Position numbers and translations under genes: made by a program. The notes under the pieces were generated by a model that made no database searches, was not told where the DNA came from, and saw only the letters and a list, made by a program, of their open reading frames with translations. Below, piece by piece: positions 17,612 through 26,590 of a stretch of DNA of 64,000 bases (within the stretch, counting starts at the first letter, position 1; the number at the start of each line of letters is the position of its first letter). Source of the DNA: an uncultured Paracoccaceae bacterium (GTDB taxonomy: Bacteria > Pseudomonadota > Alphaproteobacteria > Rhodobacterales > Rhodobacteraceae); contig CANMQJ010000022.1 of the NCBI GenBank assembly GCA_947500005.1, forward strand, positions 1-64,000. Reading direction: 5' to 3'.

Positions 17612-17941
17612 TTTGTCACCGGAGGCAAAAGCATCCTGGTTTTCCCAATGGGTCACCACGACATTCTGCGAGAACGAGCCGAGAAAGCCGAAGATTGCCT
17701 CCTTCCCCTCCCATGTGTCGATCCATGGCAGGTCGGGATCGCCTTCGTTCTGCCAGACCATGTCTTCGGCCATGAGCGCGCCCAGGCGGTCCATGTCACC
17801 GCCGCCCATGGCCCCCATGACAGCCATGACCGTATCGAACGAGGCCTGGGCCTCACCACCGGTTTGCGCGATGGCGGGGCCGGCAAGGGCAATCCCTGTC
17901 GACGCGGCTGCGGATGCCGCCAGAAGCTGTCGTCTGCGCAT
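17612..17941 (-). pseudogene. SnoaL/NTF2-like secreted protein truncated by IS91 module
   Basis: From ATG at 17941 the frame encodes a signal peptide with a twin-arginine-like start (MRRRQLLAASAAASTGIALA) and the first part of an NTF2-like fold (FDTVMAVMGAMGGGDMDRLG, WQNEGDPDLPWIDTWEGKEA, VVVTHWENQDAFASGD). After about 110 residues homology ends and IS91-linked integrase sequence takes over in the same frame, so any product would be a chimera. It is 20 bases downstream of a second, intact SnoaL-like gene and was probably its co-transcribed paralogue. Confidence 0.75.
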
Positions 17942-17961
17942 GTTGATACTCCGATTGGGAA

Positions 17962-18441
17962 TTACTGACCGGAAAGCTGCTGCAGGGCCCTGGCCCAATC
18001 CTCGACGTGGTAGCTGCGGACGATCAGACCGTCTTCCAGTTCATGGATGTCGATGGTCAGGATGTCGAAACTGCGCCCCTCGCCATCCACACCGAAGAAA
18101 GGGCCCGCAGGCGTTCCCGTGGCACGGCTGCGCACGGTGACGAAATCGCCACCAAGGTGCATCGCCTGAACGTCCCAGTTCAGATCCGGAATGAGTTGCG
18201 CGAAGAACCCCATCTGGCCGACAAAGCCGTCGCGGCCCTCGGTCTCGCCGGAATAGTCGCCGATGCTTTCCCAGTCCTCGGAGGTTGCCTCGAGAAACGC
18301 CGCCACATGGCTTTCGGAGCCGGGATTGCTCAGCAGGTCGTAGAAGGTCTGCACGCGCGCCGTGTCGTCGGCGGTTGCACTGGTCGCGATGGCCGTCAGG
18401 CCGAGCGCGGCCGCGGCGAGAGATGTTCGAAGCGAAATCAT
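17962..18441 (-). CDS. Secreted SnoaL/NTF2-like protein (ester cyclase-like)
   Basis: 159 residues with a clear Sec signal peptide (MISLRTSLAAAALGLTAIAT ending SATADD), so probably periplasmic. The mature part has the cone-shaped NTF2 fold pattern of SnoaL-like cyclases: helix-rich start (VQTFYDLLSNPGSESHVAAF), FFAQLIPDLNWDVQAM and a hydrophobic pocket strand region ending SYHVEDWARALQQL. It could be an isomerase, cyclase or ligand binder; the exact activity is not readable. AGGAGGAATCCC lies before the start. It is divergent from a LysR regulator that probably controls it. Confidence 0.8.
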   Translation of the reverse strand: MISLRTSLAAAALGLTAIATSATADDTARVQTFYDLLSNPGSESHVAAFLEATSEDWESIGDYSGETEGRDGFVGQMGFFAQLIPDLNWDVQAMHLGGDFVTVRSRATGTPAGPFFGVDGEGRSFDILTIDIHELEDGLIVRSYHVEDWARALQQLSGQ

Positions 18442-18568
18442 GGGATTCCTCCTGGTCGGTCATGGATGGCGCCGCGTGGTGCCCGGGGCCTTGGCGATCA
18501 GGATGGACAAAAACCGGGAAAACCATAAGGTAGGATAATCCAATTTAACTGTTCGGAATTCCTGCATT

Positions 18569-19453
18569 ATGATCGACCGGCTGCGCCAGATGGCGATCTT
18601 CGCCAAGACGATCGACCACGGCTCGTTCCGTGGTGCGGCGCGCGCGCTGCGGTTGTCGCCCTCCGTGGTCAGCCACCATGTCTCCGAGCTTGAGGAAAGC
18701 CTGGGCGTGGCCCTGATCTACCGATCCACGCGCAAGCTTACCCTGACGCCGGAGGGGCAGCGTTTGCTCGCCGCCACGCACAAGATGCTGGAGGCGGTCG
18801 AGGGGGAACTGGCCGACCTTTCACTGTCGGCAAGCGCACCGAGCGGTGAGCTGCGCCTGACCATACCATCAGTCCTGTCACAATCTCGGTTCATCGAACG
18901 GATCGCGGCTTTCTCCACCGCCCATCCGAGGATCAAGCTTTCTCTGGATTTTTCAGACATCCGACGCGACCTGATCGATGACGGCTTTGACATCGCGATC
19001 CGGATGGGCCCCGAGGCGAAAACCTCGGCGACCTCGCGCCCCTTGTTTTCGGTCGAACGCAGGTTGGTTGCGTCCGTCGATTACCTCGCCTCGCGCCCGG
19101 TTCCGGCTGGTCCGGAGGACATTGCCGACTGGGATTGGCTGGCCCTGACACCGGTTCACAACGTCCCTGTGGCGTTCACCAAGGCGGGCGGCACGAAAGC
19201 AAAGATCAAGCCCGAACCGCGTGTCTTTGCCAACGATGCACAGGCGCTCTGTCGACTGGCGCGTGCGGGTGTAGGGATCGCTATCGTTCCGGATTTCCTG
19301 GCGCGCGATGACGTTGGGCGCGGGACGATTGAATATGTTCTTCCGGAGTGGAAGTTGCGCAAGATTACCGTTTTCGCGGTCTGGCCCAGCAATGCGCCGA
19401 AACACGGTCTCATTCATCTGGCCTTGGATGCTCTTGGCCAGATCCAGTCCTGA
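18569..19453 (+). CDS. LysR-family transcriptional regulator
   Basis: 294 residues, the typical length. The N-terminal winged helix-turn-helix is MIDRLRQMAIFAKTIDHGSF, then RGAARALRLSPSVVSHHVSE. It is followed by a type 2 periplasmic-binding-like effector domain (GELRLTIPSVLSQSRFIERI, FDIAIRMG, GVGIAIVPDFLA). The gene is divergent from the SnoaL-like gene with a 127-base gap, the classical LysR arrangement. Effector unknown. Confidence 0.9.
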   Translation: MIDRLRQMAIFAKTIDHGSFRGAARALRLSPSVVSHHVSELEESLGVALIYRSTRKLTLTPEGQRLLAATHKMLEAVEGELADLSLSASAPSGELRLTIPSVLSQSRFIERIAAFSTAHPRIKLSLDFSDIRRDLIDDGFDIAIRMGPEAKTSATSRPLFSVERRLVASVDYLASRPVPAGPEDIADWDWLALTPVHNVPVAFTKAGGTKAKIKPEPRVFANDAQALCRLARAGVGIAIVPDFLARDDVGRGTIEYVLPEWKLRKITVFAVWPSNAPKHGLIHLALDALGQIQS

Positions 19454-19874
19454 AGCAGACCTCTGGGTAGCTTGTGCGAGCGGCGGTATTTCCCGCTGTG
19501 CAGACCTCGGCACATGACGCAGCGAATGTCCGCTCCCCGCCCTTCCTCACGAAGCACCTCGCAGGCGCGATGATCGAGCAAGTGCGGCGAACGGCAGAAC
19601 GGCCCCGCATAGCGGACCAACACGGTTTCCGGACACCCCCCAAAAAAAATCGAGGTATGATCTATCAGTGAGGCGACCTGACCCCTTCCACTTTTTTTTG
19701 GGCAAGATCACAGCTACTCGCTGCGTTTCTCGGCGCTGGACCGTTTGGCCAACGTATACGAGGACGGGAAATTCATAGAGGTGCTGACCGAAGATACGAC
19801 CGAAAATCAAGCCCTTGGCGACAGCCTTGCTCTTTCCGTGCGCTGCCGCAGCGGAGGATTGCACGGCGTGAAAC
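19454..19874. other. Debris region between LysR gene and ankyrin remnant
   Basis: About 420 bases with no convincing gene. It includes two homopolymer-rich stretches (A-run near 19640 and T-run near 19691) flanking GACCCCTTCCAC, which resembles an IS end. The frame at 19714-19830 (SYSLRFSALDRLANVYEDGK) could be a remnant of the protein whose ankyrin part follows, but this is not certain. Confidence 0.3.
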
Positions 19875-20041
19875 ACCAAACCATTCTTCGAGGATGTTTC
19901 GGTCGACCTCCTGCGAAGATGCCTGGAGGCTGGTGCCGATCCCAACGCAAGGGACGATACAGGTCTGGCTCCACTTTACTTCGCAGCGGCATCAAATGAA
20001 AACCTTGCTGTGGTGCAAGTGCTGATCGAGGCTGGGGCCTC
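19875..20041 (+). pseudogene. Ankyrin-repeat protein fragment
   Basis: The + frame from 19875 translates as DLLRRCLEAGADPNARDDTG then LAPLYFAAASNENLAVVQVL and IEAGA, which fits one and a half ankyrin repeats (GADPNARDDTGLAPLYFAA). It has a stop directly upstream and no start. Downstream it passes without a stop into IS6-family transposase sequence (ITDKLRSYGAAK). It is a host gene cut by an IS6 element; relatives are small ankyrin proteins of unknown role. Confidence 0.65.
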
Positions 20042-20355
20042 TGTTCCCAAGAGGATCATCACGGACAAGCTCCGCTCATATGGCGCGGCCAAGCGCGAAC
20101 TCGTGCCCGGGTTGGATCACTGATCGCACAAGGGGGCTCAACAATCGCGCCGAGAACAGCCATTTGCCGTTCTGACAGCGAGAGCGTTTGAGGCAGGGCC
20201 ATCGCTCACCCGGCGGCCTGCAACTCTTCGTGTCCATCCATTCTGCCACCCGCAATTGTTTCTCCGTTCCACCTCGCCGACGCGCCGCCCTGACCATTCG
20301 CTACCACCGGATTGAAGCTCTCCGGGCGTGGAAAACAGCCGCCAGCATCGCCTGA
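20042..20355 (+). pseudogene. IS6-family transposase, C-terminal remnant
   Basis: In order and across at least two frameshifts the + strand gives RIITDKLRSYGAAKRELVPG, SHKGLNNRAENSHLPF, GGLQRFVSIHSATRNCFSVP and IEALRAWKTAASIA. These are the last 90-100 residues of an IS6-family DDE transposase. The catalytic N-terminal two thirds are missing. It is fused to an ankyrin fragment. It differs in sequence from the IS6 remnants at 32.1-32.5 and 47.6-48.0 kb. Confidence 0.75.
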
Positions 20356-20428
20356 AGCCTGCATCAATGGCACTGACCGCCACCCTTTCGGTTAACGTGA
20401 CAACTCCCAATGAACCCTTTGCAATTCA

Positions 20429-21110
20429 GTGTCCCAAGATCTGGCTCAGGAAGAGCTTGCTGCGCTCATGCTGTGGGGTATCGAAGAAAGCCTTGGGGGT
20501 GTTCTCTTCCAGGATGCGTCCTTCGTCCATGAAGATCACCCGGTCCGACACTCTGCGCGCGAAGCCCATTTCGTGGGTGACGCAGAGCATGGTCATGCCT
20601 TCTTCGGCGCGTTCCACCATCGTATCCAGCACTTCCGAGATCATTTCAGGATCGAGAGCGGAGGTCGGCTCGTCGAACAGCATGATGCGCGGACGCATGC
20701 ACAGGGATCGTGCGATCGCGACGCGCTGCTGCTGGCCGCCGGAAAGCAGTCCGGGGGTATTTCTGTGCCTGATCGGGAATGCGCACCTTTTCGAGATAGT
20801 GCACCGCGATCTCCTCGGCTTCCGGGCGGGGTGTCTTGCGCACATTCATCGGCGCAAGAGTGCAGTTTTTCAGTATGGTCAGGTGCGGAAAGAGGTTGAA
20901 ATGCTGGAAACACATGCCAGCGCTCGGAGCGGAGCGAATCAATGTTCTTCACGTCCGACGTCAACTCGATCCCCTCCACCACGAACCGTCCCCTCTGGTG
21001 CTCTTCACGTCCTTCAGCACCTGGAACTGACCATACCATTTGCTGACGTTGAAAATTTCCAGCGCGGCTGCGCTGCTGTTGTCCAACACCTCTCCGTTCT
21101 CCTCCGCAGC
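20429..21110 (-). pseudogene. Amino-acid ABC transporter ATPase (AapP/GlnQ family), P-loop deleted
   Basis: The pieces of one gene lie leftwards from 21110 in changing frames: ALEIFNVSKWYGQFQVLKDV, then EEHQRGRFVVEGIELTSDVK, CFQHFNLFPHLTILKNCTLA, and an intact C-terminus (LLSGGQQQRVAIARSLCMRP, IMLFDEPTSALDPEMISEVL, VTHEMGFARRVSDRVIFMDE). Relatives have about 30 residues with the Walker A motif (GPSGSGKST) between VLKDV and RLEEH; this segment is absent. At least two further frameshifts occur near 20780 and 20920. It is the final gene of the Aap-like operon, so the permeases must borrow an ATPase or the system is dead. Confidence 0.85.
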
Positions 21111-21112
21111 GA

Positions 21113-22372
21113 TCAGTAGACAGCTTTCAGTTCCGATTGCGTCTCGGTACCGCTGCGCACGGTCTCGACGCATTCCATGAGGTCCGACAGGAACTCAGCG
21201 CGCGAGGGTTCGTGCAGCATCGACATCATCGCGTGCATCCCCTTGGGACGGCTGGTGAGCCCGGCCAGCCAGCCCCGGTGGGTCATCTGTTCGGCCACCA
21301 GATAGATGTCGAATTCATCCGAGCCGAAATTGATCAGGGTGAGATCCGGGTCCGAGTGCATTTTCAGCCCATCAATGGCGCAGATGCCTTCCACGTAACC
21401 GTCGGTCATTTTCGCGAGGTTCCGGGCGGCTTCGGTGTAGCCGGTTTCGCCGAGGTGGTTGAGCACAGCCCAGGCGCTTGCAACCGAACCGCCGGTTCGG
21501 GTGCCTGCAAGCGTCGCGGTGTCGATGACACCGCTCGGCCAAGCATCGTGACGAAAGCGGCTACGGGTCAGATCCTGTTCGTGGCGGAAGAAGACGGTCG
21601 AGGCTGCCTTGGGGCAAAACCCGAACTTGTGCAGATCGGCGGACAGCGACCGAACACCCGCAAACCGGAAGTCGAAATGCGGTGTGCTGCGACCGATGCG
21701 CGTGAAAAAGGGCGCCAGCCACCCGCCGACGCAGGCGTCGACATGCAACCAGACCTCCGCATCTTGCGCAATGTCGCTCAGTTCTTGGATCGGATCGACC
21801 ACCCCATGCGGAAAGCAGGGGGCAGACCCGACGATGGACATCGTGTGATCGTCGATCATCGTCTTCAACGCCTGCGTGTCCACCCGCTTGTCGCTGCGCA
21901 GTGGCGCGCGGCGGATGTCCAGATCCATCGCGGCCGCGGCCTTGTCAAATGCCGGGTGGGCGCTGTCGGGCATCACGATGTTCAGGATGTCGCCGCGCGT
22001 CGCTCCGGTTTTGGCGCGATGCGCATCGCGGGCGGATTTCATCGCGACAAAGATGCTTTCGCTGCCACCAGTTGTGAAAGCCCCGGTTGCGCTGGCTGGC
22101 GCGTTGAACAGGTCCATGCCGTAGTCCAGAACGTCGAGTTCCATCGACTGAATGCTCTTGAACGCACGCTTCTGGCCCAAGGCGTTTTCGCTGAAGAATT
22201 CGAAATAGGCCTTTCGCCCGACCTCGTAAGTCGCTTCGTCATTGTAGAACACGTAAAGCGGTGTACGCCCGCCGCGCCAATTCACGTCATCTGCGGTGCG
22301 CGCAATCATGTCTTGCTTCAGATCGTCCCAGCTACGCCCGCCTGCAGGATAGGGTTTGCGGTTCTGTGTCAT
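21113..22372 (-). CDS. PLP-dependent group II decarboxylase-like enzyme
   Basis: 419 residues. It is an aspartate-aminotransferase-fold protein of the group II decarboxylase / sphingosine-phosphate-lyase superfamily: FTTGGSESIFVAMKSAR (phosphate-binding), WLHVDACVGGW (Asp contacting the PLP nitrogen, ~212) and SADLHKFGFCPK with the Schiff-base lysine at about 249. The reaction is likely decarboxylation or a C-C lyase step on an amino acid. The gene lies between the GntR regulator and the AapP remnant of an amino-acid importer operon. A TGTTATATCA operator-like site sits 27-36 bases upstream of its start. Substrate not readable; a dicarboxylic amino acid is one option. Confidence 0.85.
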   Translation of the reverse strand: MTQNRKPYPAGGRSWDDLKQDMIARTADDVNWRGGRTPLYVFYNDEATYEVGRKAYFEFFSENALGQKRAFKSIQSMELDVLDYGMDLFNAPASATGAFTTGGSESIFVAMKSARDAHRAKTGATRGDILNIVMPDSAHPAFDKAAAAMDLDIRRAPLRSDKRVDTQALKTMIDDHTMSIVGSAPCFPHGVVDPIQELSDIAQDAEVWLHVDACVGGWLAPFFTRIGRSTPHFDFRFAGVRSLSADLHKFGFCPKAASTVFFRHEQDLTRSRFRHDAWPSGVIDTATLAGTRTGGSVASAWAVLNHLGETGYTEAARNLAKMTDGYVEGICAIDGLKMHSDPDLTLINFGSDEFDIYLVAEQMTHRGWLAGLTSRPKGMHAMMSMLHEPSRAEFLSDLMECVETVRSGTETQSELKAVY

Positions 22373-22398
22373 CGTGTTTTCCGTTGTTCTTTGCTATT

Positions 22399-22408
22399 TG
22401 TTATATCA
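22399..22408. promoter_or_regulatory. Operator-like site A (TGTTATATCA)
   Basis: TGTTATATCA in the 73-base gap between the GntR gene and the decarboxylase. It is the reverse complement of TGATATAACA found at 26535 and 29323. Together they define the quasi-palindrome TTGWTATAWCAA (the site at 29323 fits less well at the edges). A binding site for the island's GntR-FCD regulator is inferred. Confidence 0.6.
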
Positions 22409-22445
22409 ATTTATGCGCGGACCCGGGCGCGTCTGGCCCGGCCTT

Positions 22446-23174
22446 TCAGTCTTTGAGAGCTTGGCAGAGCGACTGCGCGCCCACCTGGATGTCGTGATGA
22501 ACGGCAGCGCGCGAGGCTTGCGCGTCGCCGCTGCGCAGGGCCGCGATGATGCTCTTGTGGTTGGCGTAACCCACAAGCCTTTTGCGGAAGGTATGGGACA
22601 GGAGCGTTCGGGTCGGACCCACCCGCAGCCAAAGCGCGTCGATCATGGCTTTCAGGATCTCCTGGTCGGCCAGCGCATAGATGGTGTGGTGGAACTCGGA
22701 GTCTGTTTGCAGCGCCTTGTTGAATTCTTCGGCCTCGATCAGCGATTTGAGCTGCTCGTTCAGCTCTTCGAGGCGGTCGATGACCTTGGGCGTGATGTGG
22801 GGGAGGGCGGCCTCCGTCGCAAGCGGTTCCAGCGCCATGCGGATGCCTGCCACCTCCTCGTATTTCGATCGGCTGAGCAGCGGCACCAGAAAGGCGCGGG
22901 TCTCGGAGATTTCAAGAGCGCCCTCGATGGCGAGTTTCATCATCGCCTCGCGCACCGGCGTCAGGCTTACCTCCATGTCTCGACTGAGGCTGCGGGCGGT
23001 AATTTTCTGGCCCGGCTCCCAGACCCCGCGCAACAGGGCATGGCGTAGCTTGTCATAGACCTTGTCGGTCAGGGTGGAGCCGCGGCTGACCGAGCCGATC
23101 AGATTGCCTTTGCCCTTGCTGCTTTCATCCGAAACGAAGGCTGCCATTCCGGCCCTTTCCTGTTCAATGCCCAT
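22446..23174 (-). CDS. GntR-family (FCD subfamily) transcriptional regulator
   Basis: 242 residues from ATG at 23174, which overlaps the permease stop (ATGA); an internal ATG 27 bases later is also possible. The winged helix (about 30-95) has DKVYDKLRHALLRGVWEPGQ then KITARSLSRDMEVSLTPVRE. The C-terminal FCD effector domain follows (EVAGIRMALEPLATEAALPH, DSEFHHTIYALADQ, with the metal-ligand histidines). FCD regulators sense carboxylates or amino-acid-derived acids. It lies inside the operon and is the natural candidate to bind the TGATATAACA sites before the transporter, the decarboxylase and the aldehyde dehydrogenase. Confidence 0.9.
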   Translation of the reverse strand: MGIEQERAGMAAFVSDESSKGKGNLIGSVSRGSTLTDKVYDKLRHALLRGVWEPGQKITARSLSRDMEVSLTPVREAMMKLAIEGALEISETRAFLVPLLSRSKYEEVAGIRMALEPLATEAALPHITPKVIDRLEELNEQLKSLIEAEEFNKALQTDSEFHHTIYALADQEILKAMIDALWLRVGPTRTLLSHTFRKRLVGYANHKSIIAALRSGDAQASRAAVHHDIQVGAQSLCQALKD

Positions 23175-24259
23175 CAGCCATATCCCCTCGCTCTGCGGAG
23201 CCTGGTTTCCACCTTCCGCCCATATCGCGAAATGCTCGCGCATATTGCAACGTAAATGGCGCCAGCAAAGACGTAGGCTTCGACGTAGAAGCCGATCCAG
23301 TTCGGGTCGGCAAGCGAGGCCTTGGCTGCACCCAGCAGATCCATCATCGCCACGATGACCACCAGAGAGGTGCTTTTTAAGGTTATGATAATCAGGCTGA
23401 CAAAGGCAGGCAGCACCAGTTCGACCGCTTGCGGCAAAACGACCTTGAACTGTGTATTCCAATAGCCGAGTCCCAGTGCAGCTGCGGCCTCGTACTGGCC
23501 CTTCGGTATCGCCTGCAAGCCTCCGCGAAGGACCTCGGCCATATATGCAGCCGTGAAGATGACGATGCCGATGATCACCCGCACCAGTCCGCTGGGGGAG
23601 AAGCCTTCGGGCAAAAGGAGCGGCATGGCGACCGAGGCCATGAACAGGATGGAAATCAGCGGCACGCCGCGGATTATCTCGACATAGATGATGGCGGAGG
23701 TGCGGAACACCGGTAACCGCGATACCCGCGCCAGCGCCACGGGCACCGACAACAGCGCACCGAAGAAGACGCCGCAGACAGTCAGCAATATGGTCAGTGG
23801 CAACCCGCCCCAGTTGCTGCTGTCGATGAAGCGCAGCCCGAAGATGCCGCCCCACATGAGGACACCATAGGCCAAAAGGCCGAGCGCCCAGCCTATGAGC
23901 AGTTTACGGGTCCAGAACAGCGGGTTCATCGACACAAGCACCAGCGCCACCAGGATCAGCGTGGCGAGCATCGCCCGCCAGTGTTCCTCGTAGGGGTAGG
24001 TCGCGAAAAGGATTAGTCGCATCTTGGCATGGATGAAGGCCCAGCATGCACCGCCCTTGGGCGGACAGGCGTTCATGTCGGCACCACTCCATGTCGCGTC
24101 CAGCAAGGCCCAGGTCAGCAGAGGTGGAACCGCTTTGATGATCAGTGCCAGCATGGCAATGTTGAGCACCAGCCCCAGCGGCGATTTCACCTGTGCGCGA
24201 AGCCAGGCCTTCGGGCTGGTATTCGCCTCCGGGGGCAGCATCACGGTCCGTTCGGTCAT
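23174..24259 (-). CDS. Amino-acid ABC transporter permease (AapM family)
   Basis: 361 residues from ATG at 24259, overlapping the AapQ-like stop by 4 bases. The length, with several extra N-terminal membrane segments before the permease core (ILLTVCGVFFGALLSVPVAL), is typical of AapM. The EAA motif for the ATPase is EVLRGGLQAIPKGQYEAAAA, then LGLGYWNTQFKVVLPQAVEL. It forms the inner-membrane channel with the AapQ-like protein for a polar amino-acid importer. Its native ATPase gene downstream is broken. Confidence 0.9.
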   Translation of the reverse strand: MTERTVMLPPEANTSPKAWLRAQVKSPLGLVLNIAMLALIIKAVPPLLTWALLDATWSGADMNACPPKGGACWAFIHAKMRLILFATYPYEEHWRAMLATLILVALVLVSMNPLFWTRKLLIGWALGLLAYGVLMWGGIFGLRFIDSSNWGGLPLTILLTVCGVFFGALLSVPVALARVSRLPVFRTSAIIYVEIIRGVPLISILFMASVAMPLLLPEGFSPSGLVRVIIGIVIFTAAYMAEVLRGGLQAIPKGQYEAAAALGLGYWNTQFKVVLPQAVELVLPAFVSLIIITLKSTSLVVIVAMMDLLGAAKASLADPNWIGFYVEAYVFAGAIYVAICASISRYGRKVETRLRRARGYG

Positions 24260-25428
24260 CGCGACACCAGTTCCGCGCGGGCATTGAACCAGTTCAGAAA
24301 CAGCGACGTGCTGAGACTGATGGTCAGAAATACCAGCATGATGATCGAAATGCACTCGATGGACTGGCTGGTTTCGGCAAGCGTGACATTGGCCACCCGC
24401 ACCAGCTCGGGATAGCCGATCGCAACGGCAAGCGAACTTTCCTTCGTAAGGTTCAGATAGTTATTGGAGATGGGCGGGATAATGATGCGCAGCGCTTGCG
24501 GGATCACCACCAGCCGCATTGCCTGTCCTCGCTTCAGGCCCAAGGCGGTCGCCGCCTCGGTCTGGCCCTTGGCCACGCCGAGGATGCCGCCACGGATCAC
24601 TTCGGCGTTAAAGGCGGCCGTGTAGATCGTCAGCCCCAGAAGCAGCGCGAGAAACTCCGGTGTCAGCGTGATGCCGCCACGAAAGTTGAAACCCTTGAGT
24701 TGAGGCACATCCAGGCTGACGGTCGCGCCACTGAGCAGAAAGACCGCAAGAGCCGGACCAAGAAGCAAACCCCAGAAAGGCCAGGCGATGTTTCGTGCTG
24801 CCTTGTCGCGACTCTTCCACAGCAACAGGGAGACAGCCATCACCAAGCCGATCAGAAACGACAGCGCGATGGCTCCGCCGGCACCGCCGAAATCGAGTGC
24901 CGGTATGAACAGACCGCGATTGGAGAGATAGACGCCCTCGACCGGCGAAAGGGCCTGTTTCACACGCGGCAGACTTGTGGTCAGGAAAGCGTACCAGAAA
25001 ATCAGCTGCATCAGCAGGGGGACGTTGCGCGCCGTCTCGATGTAGAGCCGACAGACACGGGCCACGACAGTGCTGGGCGAAAGCTGCCCCAGCGCAATGA
25101 AGAGGCCGAGAATGGTGGAAAGGAAGACGCCGAGAACGGCGACCTTCAAGGTGTTCAGAACACCGACGGCGAAGGCACGCAGATAGGTGTCGCCCGCACT
25201 GTAGTCGATCAGGCTTTCGCCAAGCTCGAAGGGGGCCTTCTCCAACAGAAAGCCATAGCCGGACTTGACCGAGAGCCTGTCCAGGTTGCTTTGCAAGATC
25301 AGGCTCACGACGATGATCAGCACCGCAACAGCCACAAGGAAAAGCAGCTGCGCCAGTGTGGTGGGCCGCGTGAGCGCAGCAAAGACGCGCGCGCCGGGAC
25401 GCGCGCCTCCCTGAATATGCGGGGACAT
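24256..25428 (-). CDS. Amino-acid ABC transporter permease (AapQ family)
   Basis: 390 residues from ATG at 25428; an alternative GTG at 25437 would overlap the SBP stop by one base. It has the long AapQ form: an N-terminal helix (LAQLLFLVAVAVLIIVVSLI), the core with YIETARNVPLLMQLIFWY, and EVIRGGILGVAKGQTEAATA, then LGLKRGQAMRLVVIPQALRI, as the EAA loop. It is the partner of the AapM-like permease, with which it overlaps. Confidence 0.9.
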   Translation of the reverse strand: MSPHIQGGARPGARVFAALTRPTTLAQLLFLVAVAVLIIVVSLILQSNLDRLSVKSGYGFLLEKAPFELGESLIDYSAGDTYLRAFAVGVLNTLKVAVLGVFLSTILGLFIALGQLSPSTVVARVCRLYIETARNVPLLMQLIFWYAFLTTSLPRVKQALSPVEGVYLSNRGLFIPALDFGGAGGAIALSFLIGLVMAVSLLLWKSRDKAARNIAWPFWGLLLGPALAVFLLSGATVSLDVPQLKGFNFRGGITLTPEFLALLLGLTIYTAAFNAEVIRGGILGVAKGQTEAATALGLKRGQAMRLVVIPQALRIIIPPISNNYLNLTKESSLAVAIGYPELVRVANVTLAETSQSIECISIIMLVFLTISLSTSLFLNWFNARAELVSR

Positions 25429-25436
25429 TTCCGTCA

Positions 25437-26453
25437 CTACTGCCAGCCTGGCGAGATGAGCACGCCGCCGTCGCGGGGCAGGGCATTCAGACCGCGTTCG
25501 ACACCAAGCGGAGAATCCTTGCCAAGGTTCCGGTCATAGAACTCGCCGAAATTGCCGACCGCCTTGATCACATTGACCATCCAGTCGTTGGAAACACCGA
25601 GGCCTTCGCCCACCGTGCCCTCGGTGCCCAGGAACCGTTTCACGTTCGGGTCCGTGGCCGTGGCGACCATTTCATCGACGTTGTCCTGGGTGATGCCCAA
25701 TTCCTCGGCGGTGATCATCCCGTAGTGCATCCATTGCAGCACTTCACGCAGGCGAGGCGAGCCTTCGCGGATCACCGGGGCCTCGTAGGATTTCGAGATG
25801 ATGTCGTCCAGGATGACGTGATCTTCCGCCTCGCCCGAGCGCAGGCGCCGGATCGCCATATAGGGCGGCTCTTGAGTCACCGCATCGCAGCGGCCGCCGA
25901 AATACATTGGATACATCTGGTCGCTGCCATCCGCGGCGACAGGGGTGAAGCTCATGCCCTTGAAGGAAAAGTAATCGGCCAGATACCGCTCCTGTGCGGA
26001 GCCGCCGAGCACACAGATCGTGGCGCCGTCCAGATCATCGACGCTGGTCACGCCGCTGTCCTTGGAGACCATGAAGCCTTGACCGGTCAAGTGATTGGGG
26101 CCGATGAAGTCATAGCCCAGAGTGGTCTCCCGTGAGATGGTTTGGGTGACCGAGCGCGAAAGAATGTCAATCTCGCCCGAATCGAGGGCCGGAAATTTTT
26201 GCGGTCCGGTAAGGGACACCAGCTTCAGCTTGCTGGCGTCCCCCAGGATGGCGGCAGCTGCAGCCTTGCAGAAATCCACGTCATAGCCGCTCCATTCGCC
26301 CTTGTCGTTCAGGTAGCCGACGCCGGGCAGATAGTTCAGGGTGCCGCACGACAGTTCTCCGCGCTCCTTGATGTCGTCCAGCAGGTCGGCATGAGATGCG
26401 GTTGCACCTGTAATAGCCAGCAATGCAGAGGCTGCTATGAGTCTAAAGGACAT
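25437..26453 (-). CDS. Amino-acid ABC transporter substrate-binding protein (AapJ family)
   Basis: 338 residues from ATG at 26453, with GGGAGA 6 bases upstream. A signal peptide (MSFRLIAASALLAITGATAS-HA) shows it is periplasmic. SBP family 3 features: LLDDIKERGELSCGTLNYLP, GYDVDFCKAAAAAILGD, EIDILSRSVTQTISR and FMVSKDSGVTSVDDLDGATI, all characteristic of the AapJ/BztA branch that binds general or acidic L-amino acids. It is the first gene of the operon, with operator-like site B about 80 bases upstream. Confidence 0.9.
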   Translation of the reverse strand: MSFRLIAASALLAITGATASHADLLDDIKERGELSCGTLNYLPGVGYLNDKGEWSGYDVDFCKAAAAAILGDASKLKLVSLTGPQKFPALDSGEIDILSRSVTQTISRETTLGYDFIGPNHLTGQGFMVSKDSGVTSVDDLDGATICVLGGSAQERYLADYFSFKGMSFTPVAADGSDQMYPMYFGGRCDAVTQEPPYMAIRRLRSGEAEDHVILDDIISKSYEAPVIREGSPRLREVLQWMHYGMITAEELGITQDNVDEMVATATDPNVKRFLGTEGTVGEGLGVSNDWMVNVIKAVGNFGEFYDRNLGKDSPLGVERGLNALPRDGGVLISPGWQ

Positions 26454-26534
26454 GGATATCTCCCTGTATTCGTCCTGTTGAAAGCGTTTCCCGGTTGCTT
26501 GCGCACGCAGGCTCCGGTTGTGATATTTTGTATT

Positions 26535-26544
26535 TGATATAACA
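26535..26544. promoter_or_regulatory. Operator-like site B (TGATATAACA)
   Basis: TGATATAACA, in the context TTTGATATAACAAAA, lies 82-91 bases upstream of the SBP start in an AT-rich gap of 137 bases. It is identical in its 10-base core to sites A and C and placed to control the transporter operon. Confidence 0.6.
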
Positions 26545-26590
26545 AAAGACAGATTTCGATTCCGGTCAACCCTCTTGACCGCAGAAGGCA

